Assembly: GCF_030704535.1 (NCBI RefSeq)
Contig: NC_081810.1
Coordinates: 23,722,501-23,786,500 of the forward strand
Reading direction: 5' to 3'
Origin: Vitis vinifera
Taxonomy: Eukaryota; Streptophyta; Magnoliopsida; Vitales; Vitaceae
Length of the DNA stretch: 64,000 bases
The stretch's first letter is position 1. Each line of letters starts with the position of its first letter. Positions 53,567 through 64,000 of this stretch are shown here, one piece after another. The translations under genes were made by a program, and so were the position numbers. The notes below the pieces were generated by a model. The model was not told the DNA's origin, did not search any database, and saw only the letters and a list, made by a program, of their open reading frames with translations.

Positions 53567-55731
53567 ATGACATCAGAAGAAGGGGAAAACTTTTCCATGC
53601 CAAGTGCGGGTTCAACTCCAATTACAGGCAGTACTTCAACTACTGATGGAACCTTGGTATCTAAAAGAAGAAAGTTGACTTCGGTTGTTTGGAATGATTT
53701 TGATAAAATCATAGAAGATGGACAAGATTATGCTATTTGTAAGCATTGTAAGGGAAAGCTTAAGGCCGATAGCAAGAATGGGACAAAACACTTACATGTA
53801 CACATAGATAGGTGCATGAAACGAAGAAATGTTGATATTAGGCAACAATTATTGGCAGTAGAGAGAAAAGGTCATGGAAAAGTTCAAATTGGTGGTTTTA
53901 CCTTTGATCAAGAAATGTCAAGAGAGAAGCTTGCACGTGCAATTATATTGCATGAGTACCCACTTTCAATCGTTGACCATGTGGGGTTTAGAGATTTTGC
54001 TACTAGTCTCCAACCCTTGTTTAAGATGGTTTCCCGCAATACGATTAAGGGTGATATAATGAAGATTTATGAGGTTGAGAAAGATAAGATGATTAGCTAC
54101 TTAGAGAAACTTCAAAGTAGAGTTGCTATCACAACTGATATGTGGACATCAAATCAAAAGAAAGGCTACATGACTATCACTATACATTACATTGATGAGT
54201 CTTGGTTACTACACCATCATATTGTAAGGTTAGTTATGTTTTTTTTTTTTAACTTCCAAAGTGTTTTTTTATTTGATCCTTTAATGATATTGTTTGTGTT
54301 AATGATATTTTTTATTCTTAATTTAGGTTTGTTTATGTGCCTCCTCCACACACAAAAGAAGTTCTTTCAGATGTATTAATGGATTTCTTGTTGGATTGGA
54401 ATATGGATAGAAAAGTTTCTACAGTCACTGTGGATAATTGCTCAAGTAATGACGGAATGATCAATATCTTGGTGGAGAAATTATGTTTGAGCGATTCACT
54501 CTTATTGAATGGAAAATTTTTCCACATGCGATGTGCGGCACATGTGTTGAACTTAATTGTTAAGGAAGGTTTGGATGTCATTGAAGTAGAAATTGAAAAA
54601 ATTCGTGAGAGTGTTGCATATTGGTCAGCAACCCCATCAAGAATGGAAAAGTTTGAAGATGCAGCTCGCCAATTGCGTATTCCATGCAATAAGAAGTTAA
54701 GTCTTGATTGTAAGACACGATGGAATTCCACATACTTGATGTTATCAATTGCTATAACATATAAAGATGTGTTCCCACATTTGAAGCAACGTGAAAAATA
54801 CTACATGGTTGTGCCAACAGAGGAAGAATGGAATATGGCAAAGGAAATATGTGGAAGATTGAAATTGTTTTACAACATAACAGAGTTGTTCTCAGGACGA
54901 AATTATCCCACTGCAAATACTTTCTTCATCAAAGTGTGCGAAATCAAAAAGGCATTGTATGATTGGTTGATATGCTCAAATGATGTTGTGAAAACGATGG
55001 CATCAAGTATGTTGCAAAAGTTTGACAAGTATTGGAGTGGGTGTCATATTGTGATGGCAATAGCAGCTATATTTAACCCAAGATACAAGATAAAGATTTT
55101 AGAGTTTTACTTTCCACTAATGTATGGGTCTGAAGCTTCAAATGAGATAGAAAAAATCTGTGGAATGTGTTATGAGTTGCTTTCTGAGTATCAATCAAAG
55201 TCTAATTTGGGGCAAAAAACTTCATCCTATGGCACTTCATCAGGTTCAACTCTTTTGGAGTTAAACTATGATGAACAAGATCCTCTTTCAAAGTTTGACT
55301 TATTTGTTCATAGTACCATTGGAGAAAGTCATACGAAGTCGGAGTTAGATTATTACTTAGAGGAGTCTATTCTGCCAAGGAATTCAAATTTTGATGTTTT
55401 AAGTTGGTGGAAGACAAATGGTATAAAGTATCCGACTTTGCAGATGATTGTTCGTGATATCTATGCTATTCCGGTATCTACAGTTGCATCTGAGTCAGCC
55501 TTTAGCACGGGTGGTAGGGTGGTATCAAAACATCGCAGTAGGCTTCATCCAGATACTTTGGAGGCCTTAATGTGTGCTCAAAGTTGGTTATGGAAGGAAA
55601 AAGAAGGTAACCGATTTACATAATTATCAATTTTATGAATTGTTTTTTATTAAAATATTTAGTAAAGTTTTCTAATAATTTTTTTTGGTGTTTTTTTCTT
55701 ACTAGGTGATTCATCAATTCATGACTCATAG
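53567..55731 (+). CDS. hAT transposase (3 exons)
   Basis: Catalyses cut-and-paste movement by recognising the element's ends. Exons: 53567-54228, 54327-55606, 55706-55731, giving 655 residues in one open frame. An N-terminal BED zinc finger lies at residues 42-88 (C58, C61, H79, C83). The RNase H-like core shows D191 in ITTDMWTS, D257 in TVDNCSSND, C290/H293 in MRCAAHVLN and E610 in VASESAFSTGG, which match the hAT catalytic DDE and CxxH positions. The C-terminal hAT dimerisation region runs from about residue 575 (LSWWKTNG) to 645. A basic patch (SKRRK, 32-36) may be a nuclear signal. The third exon adds only DSSIHDS. Without that last intron the frame would still end soon after, with NRFT. 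No defect is visible. Confidence 0.92.
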
Positions 55732-56414
55732 CCCCAACTCACAATGATGGATGAAAATGATGATTTACTTGTACGTTAGATTTTTTACTTAAGATGATGT
55801 TAGAGACATTTTTTCTTTCTTTTTTGCTAACAATTTCTTTGTAATGTCTTTTTTTTTATTTTTTTTCAATGTTGTTAAGCTTATGGATTTATTTTAATTT
55901 TGGATATTATATTTTGGCATGTCTTCTATGATGTTAATTACCATGGTTGTAACTAAGAACCACATTCTTTACAATCAAGTTCAAGACTTGCAAGGTAGAG
56001 TCCTTGTAAGGAAATGTTATAGATGAGACGCTAGGTTGCAGCCAGTCAGTTCCTTTGGATGATTGCAGCTCAACCCTGATAATCACCCATCTTGGCTGGG
56101 GGTGCAGCTGAGCTATGGTTGATCTTTTGGGGCATTTGGGTGGAGATCTTTCTCTTTGTGGATGGATATATAGTAGGATAGTCTCCTGCTTCATGCTAAG
56201 TAAGCACCATCTCCCTCTCACAAAGATATATAGTAGGTTGTCAAACTGCCCAAGGTAAGCCTATTTTCTTTCTTTCTCCTTTTATTATGGTGAAATTCCT
56301 TCATATTCAGCATGCTAGAAAAAGTTACAAATCTTCTATTTGTTAAATAGAGAAACAATTCTTCTTTCCTTATAAAGGCTTGCAATATTTGGAATGGTTG
56401 TGGTGTGTATACAG

Positions 56415-56609
56415 GGGCTTGACACAATGGTGGGTGAACATGGAACTCAGCTATCTGGGGGACAGAAGCAAAGAATTGCAATTGCAAGAGCCATTTTGAA
56501 GAACCCACGAATCTTTCTTCTTGATGAAGCAACAAGTGCACTGGATGCTAAGTCTGAACGCATCGTCCAAGATGCACTAGTAAATGTGATGGTAAATCGA
56601 ACTACTGGT
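56415..56609 (+). pseudogene. Captured exon of an ABCB (P-glycoprotein) transporter
   Basis: An open exon encoding [20 protein letters not shown] and the Walker B region [20 protein letters not shown], ending at VNRTT. It is the ABC signature to Walker B part of a nucleotide-binding domain of plant ABCB transporters. It starts right after an acceptor (ATACAG). A short piece ending KLPK/GTAAGC at 56254 may be the tail of the preceding exon. The rest of the transporter, about 1,200 residues, is absent, so this is a fragment inside the hAT element and not a working gene. Confidence 0.9.
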
Positions 56610-57569
<960 letters not shown>

Positions 57570-57616
57570 GTAAATTAATTAATATGCTACCTTTTGTATT
57601 TTTGTGGTTTTTGCAG

Positions 57617-58847
57617 GCTCTGGCAAAGCTGGTCGCAGTTTGTGGTCCCTACCATCGAATGACAGCAGGAGCTTATAGCCTCCTTGCTGTAGTTTTGTAT
57701 CATACGGGGGACTTCAATCAGGTCCATTACGAGTCCATTTTGTCTTGGTGTTCATGGAATCTTCTCTGTTATAGAATAATAAATTTGTTGTCTTTCTCAA
57801 TGTTCTGTTAAACTATTTCTAGAACTAGGACTTGATCATCCAGACACGATGAAGAGTTATGGAGATCTTGCTGTGTTCTATTACAGACTTCAACACACTG
57901 AATTGGCTCTCAAGTATGTTGGTCTTGTGTAATGCACTATTGACTTTTCATGTATTATTCATAAACATTTGTGCTTTCTTGCTTGAAATTTCAGCAGTCA
58001 AGTTATATTGTTTTTCCCTTTTTTTGATACTTACCATTTTTTTTGTTCCTACTGGAACTCAAACTTGAAACCTCCCTTCTTTATTGTTGTTGTCATTTAG
58101 TTTTTTTTTTTCACTAAATAAGATGATATTGTCATTTATTACTGAGAGTCTGACATGAATAAAAGGGAAATGGCTATGCCAATTAGTTTTTTTAAACCTT
58201 TATTCTGACACTGTTTGAATGATAATTTTGTTAAATCAAGTCCCAATTATATGCAGTGGAAACAATTGAGGAATTTTATTTGACTAAAGATTATGAAGGA
58301 TGTTGAATCAAAGGTTTCAACATGTGGACTGTACTTTAGAAATAATATATTAGCTTGTCTTCCACATTACTTACCATTAGGATTATAGGAGGAACTATTG
58401 CTTCTATAGTGATTCCATTTTGTTCTATTAGGTTTCAGCAACATGCTTCACTTTTTATATTGTTTGAATGCTAAATCATAGGTTTTTTTTTAATTAACTT
58501 GAAAATAACATCCCGTCTAATCATAACTTTTTCTGTAAGTTATCATGCTTTTGCCAAAATGTTTTAAGCGATGTAAGACGCAGAATTCTATACTAGCCTG
58601 TTTATCCATGGCCTTTTTGCTTCCATTTGATTTTTACCCCTGGCCACATTTTTCATTGATCAGATATGTAAAACGTGCACTATATCTTCTACATCTCACT
58701 TGTGGCCCATCTCATCCAAACACTGCTGCGACATATATCAATGTGGCTATGATGGATGAAGGCCTTGGACATGTGCATGTGGCCCTCAGATATCTTCATA
58801 AAGCTCTAAAGTGTAACCAAAAGTTACTTGGTCCAAATCATATTCAG
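57617..58847 (+). pseudogene. Captured exons of a TSS/REC (CLU-like TPR) protein
   Basis: Three exons in correct order and phase: 57617-57721 ([20 protein letters not shown]), 57829-57913 ([20 protein letters not shown]) and 58664-58847 ([20 protein letters not shown], then [20 protein letters not shown]). They match the tetratricopeptide block of the large plant CLU-like proteins TSS/REC. The family has roughly 1,400-1,900 residues, and only about 125 are here. All three exons stay open with usable splice sites (CAG/GTCC, CTCAA/GTATG, TTCAG/GTTCC). It is downstream of the citrate synthase pieces in the same orientation, so a read-through chimeric transcript is possible but unproven. Confidence 0.9.
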
Positions 58848-60984
58848 GTTCCTCCCTATTTTAGCTTCTTCCTGTCTTTTATTTTTTTGTTTATTTTTTT
58901 TCCATTTATAATATAGTCTTTTGATTTATAGTTGATGATGGAATGAAATATTTTATCTAGTGTGAGTTGGAACATGGATTACTTTGATATATTGAATGGG
59001 AACATGGTGTGTGCTTACTTTGTGGTATGACAAGGGTAGGCTCATTGAACACTCACTTTGAATGTGGTTGGTTTGAAAGTGCTTTTCTTTTTTTCTTTTT
59101 TCCTTTTTTGGTTTTTTTTTAAATGTATCAAGCACTTTTAGTTCATAATTTTCTCAAAGATGCGTGGGAGCCTGTTATTAAATAATGAATTATGTAGAGT
59201 GTAATTGTGTAAGATCAAGTTTAACTATGTGCTCTTATCGTGCTCAAGTTTCTACCTGCCCCTACCCACAACTCTGTTATTGTTGTTGTAATTGTTTTAT
59301 TAGAAGGAAGATAATTCGTTGCATTGAACTTGGTGAGGACAATGAAGGACGAGAAATCCTTCCAAGATTTACAGAACTGATAAAAAAAGAGCCTGGTGTG
59401 CTGTTTTTAATACTATTTTTATTTTTTCAGTTGTTATTAATATAGTAGTACTTTTACTACCATTACACTAATGGACACTGCCTTGATATCTTTTAATGGA
59501 AGTTCTGTTTGTGTTTATTATAACTATGCCAGAGTTTCTTATTTGCTATACCATAGAAGGGGTGTAATTGTAATCTTCCCTGTTTTAGACCCAATAATCT
59601 TATTTGCTATATTATAGGATGTTGAGCTTGTAATGGTTTTTCCCCTCTTCATTTTTTTCCAAAAAGAGCATCTCTTTTATGCTTAACTTAATGGTACTAA
59701 ATGGCTTATTAGCTAGGGGTTTTCTCTTAGGATCTGATTCTCCAGTACAGATTGAAGATATGTATTCTGCACAGTAGGGAATCAATATTGTTTATAAGCA
59801 TAATCTGTGCCATAAGGCTAAAGTTATCCAATGATTCTATTGGGGTTGCTTCTGCTCAACTGTAAGCTTGGGGCTTTGCCTTCTTTCCCAAATACATGTA
59901 ATAGGATAGAAAAGTTCACATGTTACCATGTTGATAATAATATACTGCACCTGCACATAAGGACACAGCTTGCTCTTTTCCTGTCACTCTTTTCATCATG
60001 ATTATTAAGACCAAAAAGTATATCGAATCCCTTTTTGTTTGAATAGAATGTTGTCTTTTGCATCACACCTTCGATTTATCCCATGTAGCCCTTTATTTCA
60101 GTCAAGAATTTCAGCAAATAGCCCCACTGTTTATGGATAAAAAGGACAGGCCAATTCTTTATTATATATCTTATAATTGCATGTTTCTTGTGTATCTTGT
60201 TGGGTTATAGAATTTGTTGTGCTGAGATTGCTTTTTTACTTGATTGGTTCATCAAACTAAAAACCTGGATAGAACCTTCTCAATATGCTATATAAATTAA
60301 GCCTACTTTTCAGTGTTGGCTTGTATTTTTATCCTCAGTTGGATCTACCTATCTGCCTGATTACCACCCTATTACAAGTAACTTCACTTAGATTGCAGTC
60401 TTAGAGACTATAAAGAATTCTGTGTAGATGTGTGCCAACTACTGTTCTTCTGAACTGGGGAATTTGTAATCCTACCATAGGTTGTAAGTTTTGGGTCTGT
60501 AAAACTAATTAGTTTATTACCAAATTATCTATGCATTTTGCTGATGTAAGTCTCATGTTTCTCTTCATGTTTATTATGATTGTTCAAGGTTGTAACAATG
60601 AATTCCTCTTGTTTATATGTAGGACCTCTGAACAAGGCTCTTCTAGTACGTATAACTTGCATTGAAAGCTCTCTTAGATATTCAAAGTTTTTCATCCACC
60701 TATTTCTCACATACTAAAGTAGAGATACTTCATATTGTTCTTCTGAGGTCAATCATTGTTGTGAAAGAATGGAATCATCTGTGTTGCCTTTGGAGTTCAA
60801 TGGGAACACTGATCGGTGCATAATTCAAAGTGCAGTGTCGCAATCTGTCCAAAGCAAAGTTTCTGGAGCTGTGGATGCTTCTGCTTCTGAGGTGTCTATA
60901 CATGAATGTTTTAGGCCCACATCAATGTTTGAGAAACAGGCTAAGGTGGATGCCATACTTATAAATTTTTGTATTATTCCTTGA
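58848..60984 (+). other. Rest of the captured region: two exon-like segments not recognised
   Basis: Within otherwise AT-rich intron-like DNA, two stretches look coding. About 59303-59396 encodes IIRCIELGEDNEGREILPRF and continues to KKEPG, followed by a GTGTGC donor-like site. About 60769-60945 starts at an ATG (MESSVLPLEFNGNTDRC) and runs to SMFEKQAK before a GTGGAT. I do not recognise either. They may be pieces of a fourth captured gene or the hAT element's own DNA. Confidence 0.4.
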
Positions 60985-61810
60985 ACTTGCTTCCAGAAAT
61001 AATCTGGATTTGAATAGCTTGTAATGGGCATTTGGTTTTTTGTTCATCATCATCAAGCCTTTTATTGGCAATTTATCTGTGCTGACAAATACAGAACAAC
61101 TAGTTTTGGTAGTTTGAATTAGTTTGTCTAATTTCTTTAGTTTTGCTTTCCCTTTCTTGTTTTGGATTTGTTTTCTAAGTAGAAACTTGACTGGTTATAT
61201 GGGCTGGATCTGTGGGTGTGATTTCAGATTTTGATTTTTCTGTTTTATGCTGTCATGCTTGGGAAGATTCAGTTGTTTTGATGGACATTGCTCATGTTGG
61301 TTGGATTGTTTATCACAAGGGTGAGGTACAGGGCAGGCATAACAGGCTATGGATTCCAACCCAGCCCCGCCCCCCCCCCCCCCGAAAACACATACCCGGG
61401 TCGGGACAGGCCGGGGATGGGATTTTAATTTTAACCCTATAACGGGGACGGGAATGCCCCGCCCCGCCCCGCCCCAGGTTTGGGACGGGTTGGGAAATAA
61501 CTAAATCTAATTGGGAAGGGAATGGAATAGGGGTGACCCGTCCCAAACCCGCCCGTTGCCATTCCTAGTGGTTTCATATAAGATTTTAGAGAGAAGGATC
61601 AAGGGAACTAAGTGAAAGAAATAGGAAAAAAGTGTATTGAGATTTGAGTAGAGAAAGGTTGAGAAAGTTTGACAGGAGTATTTTTAAATTTTATTAATGA
61701 TTTCATTTTCCTGTGGACACACAAGATTACGTTAAACCAAGTAAATCTTTTATCTTCTCTAATTTGTTCTGTTTTTCATTCTACGTCTAGGTATTGCAAT
61801 TTTCCTAACA

Positions 61811-63044
61811 AAAAGAACTCCTTGACAAGATCATCATGATAGTTTTTACATCTTTAATAACTAGTTTAATAGAATTTGAAAATAAGATATATAAAATTTA
61901 TGTATTTACTAAAGTTTTATTTTTAATATTTCATTTTTTGCATGGACATGAAATTAATGTTGTTGGTTTAGTAAACACAAATTAAGGTGTAAATATTTTA
62001 TATGCACATATATTATAAAGGGGGAATTATGTAAAAATGCACTATTTAGGAATTAAAAAAGAAAATAGAACCCAAAAAAAGCTCTTTCATAGGTATGCAT
62101 TTTTGCCTAAAAAAAATCCTTGTTTGATGCATTGGAGTAGTACCCTCCCCACATTGGCTGAAAATGCCCTTAGGGTGCCTTTTTGGCTACCACCCACACC
62201 AGCCAATAAGGCAATGCCCTAATTACCCAACCATCCTTTTAAATTAAAAGAATAAATGTTAAACCAAACCTCAGCTTAAACATACATAATTCTCCCAACC
62301 TAAATTAAACATACATTAAAATGAAAATTTAAATAAGCAATTAAACCCAACCACTTAGATTTCTCTGGTGAAGCCCTAACCTAGACGAAAGGTTTTCTAT
62401 GGTGGAGCCCTAACCCTAACGTGTTCAAGAGGCAGGCCTACCCATTGCTCCATTTGTGCCTAAGGTTCATTGTAGTGTTGATATCGTGTTGGTGAGAAAG
62501 AAGGAAGTGGGAAACCCTCATTCCTCAAATTCTTGACCATTATTATTGGGATAAATCACAATCTTAATGTTGTTCGGAGTAGAAGGTACCCGTTTTTTGT
62601 TCCTTGTGTCGAGTCTTCCTGTGTTTGCCTTTCTTCAATGTTTAATAAATTGTGTTAGACTCTTCATTCGTTGGGATGAAGCGATTCTGGGTTAGAATGG
62701 ATTTGGTTTGTTGTGGATTTGGATTGGCGTGAATGGATTTAGGTATTATAATGTGAAGCCAATTACTATAGGAGATTGTAATGTTTAGTTGTTTTCAGTT
62801 CTTGGTTAGGACTAGAGAAAAAACTCTTATCACATTTTCTAGTGGTTTGGATATTTTAGAGGTTTAGTGATTTAGATTTAAAGGTAACAAAAGTAACACT
62901 CCTTTAACTGTGGCTACTAGAACCATTTTTTTTTCCTTCTTGTTTCTTTCTTCCTTCTCTATTCATGATTTGGGTAAGCAATTTGGAAGATGTATTGTTG
63001 CAGTCCGGGCCATTATAAGATTTCGTGAAGAAGATGATGCCTGC
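61811..63044. other. Intergenic region after the nested elements
   Basis: No gene is supported. CCCTAACCCTAAC-like words lie near 62410-62420. The stretch around 62330-62620 has the look of a leader region, but no long frame or clear splice structure follows. Confidence 0.4.
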
Positions 63045-64000
63045 TGTCACACCATCGAAAATCACCTTAAATTTTTCACCTAGTGCACGGTGCTAAGGAC
63101 CCCTCCTTAGCCAACCTTCCTTCCCAGTCTTCTCAACACTCACACACAAGCAACAGCAAACCAAAAAGAAACAAGGACACACGAGATTACAGGAATGTCT
63201 TCCCAACTTGTATTAGTTCTCAACCTACAAGATACAAAATTGTTCCCTGAGCCAGAGGATAATGCTTCCAACCCAAGCATTCAGAGATCCTCTTTTTCTC
63301 CTTCCTCTCTCTTCTCTCAAGGCTACAGGAGTCCTATTTAAAAGACTGGCTCTGCAGTTTTTCCCCTGGTGGTGGTGCAATTGCCCAGAACCGCTCTGAA
63401 CTGCTAGTATAACTACCCACCACCCAGATGGTGGCCTGTTGAGAAACCACCCACTTGCATCAGCATCAGTTTTGCCTCAGCCCACTGTCAGTCTATGCAG
63501 CTCCTTGACTTGATCACTAGCTGTCCAAGCTGTATCAGTGTGCCTCCCCCACGCTGATGTGTGAGCCCAAGCCATGTCGAGGTGCCCATGGTCTGGGCCT
63601 GTTGCTTTCCCCCCCTTGTCAGGTTCCGCTTCAACGAGCCATGGCATTGCGCCCATGGCTGTTCCCTCTTGGTGCACAGGGTATTGCGCCCCTGTGCTGT
63701 GCATAGGCGTCCGGGTGCTAATCGACTGTTTGTCTGATGCCCCATCTGGCCATGGCATTACGCCCATGGTCTTCTTGGCTGGCTTGCTTGCACAAGGTTT
63801 AGGCGCCCTCGTGCCGACGCGGGAAGGGGATAGGCCGCATCATGCCCCGTGCTGTTGCAGCCATGGGTTGCATGCCACGCATGTCGTGGAGCCCATGCGT
63901 GCATGCTCAATTGTCATGCATGTCCTAAGCACGCCCAAGGCCTTGCCAGGGTGCCTTCTTGGTGCGGTCAAGGCTCGCCCTTGGTGCTCATCTCCCTTGA
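63045..64000 (-). mobile_element. LTR of an element running off the right edge (fossil, probably gypsy-type)
   Basis: On the minus strand the sequence ends ...GGTGTGACA at 63045. It has a TATA-like TTTAAATAGGAC near 63340, followed by a leader-like A/G-rich tract. It is much more GC-rich than its surroundings and contains repeated words around CATGGCATTGCGCCCATGG (63640-63657 and 63752-63769). Only part is in the window, so family and age are uncertain. Confidence 0.45.

Overview
The window is nuclear DNA of a eudicot plant, most likely a grapevine (Vitis) or close relative. This is inferred from the AT-rich intergenic DNA, GT-AG introns, plant-only gene families (class III peroxidase, Cys-less germin-like proteins, S40, Ole e 1) and the mix of Ty1/copia, Ty3/gypsy, hAT and Tourist-like elements. 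Species was assigned by family resemblance only, not by a database match.

Left part (1-23 kb). An old Ty3/gypsy-type fossil enters from the left edge and ends in an LTR at 2.0 kb. Next come a two-exon gene for a small secreted, possibly GPI-anchored protein (minus strand, 2.9-4.9 kb), a four-exon class III peroxidase (8.3-9.7 kb), and four intronless germin-like genes. The four are two copies of one divergent pair (10.4/11.8 kb and 15.8/17.1 kb), with decayed retroelement debris between the pairs. A complete six-exon gene for cytosolic ribosomal protein S14 (uS11) follows on the minus strand (19.1-22.8 kb). Its first coding exon contains only the ATG, and a 202-bp hAT-type MITE sits just upstream of it.

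Middle part (23.5-48 kb). A Ty1/copia fossil with both LTRs and a 5-bp target duplication (23.56-30.64 kb) contains, in its gag region, a 2.1-kb solo LTR of another family. After an AT-rich MITE-laden stretch comes an intronless S40 senescence-regulator gene (33.6-34.2 kb). About 11 kb of mostly gene-free DNA follows, then a two-exon Ole e 1/extensin-type secreted protein gene (45.2-45.9 kb).

Right part (48-64 kb). A small copia-type fossil (48.29-61.81 kb) has its 3' LTR split by an 11.2-kb hAT transposon (50.350-61.567 kb). The hAT element has an exact 8-bp target duplication, inverted ends and an apparently complete three-exon transposase gene. Downstream of the transposase, in the same orientation, it carries exon-intron fragments of at least three unrelated host genes: an ABCB transporter, a peroxisomal-type citrate synthase and a TSS/REC (CLU-like TPR) protein. 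The ABCB and citrate synthase pieces are joined in one open frame. This gene-capturing hAT element is the most notable object in the window. The right edge enters another LTR on the minus strand.

The host genes show no operon-like logic. The only coordinated unit is the duplicated divergent germin-like pair, where each pair shares one intergenic promoter region.
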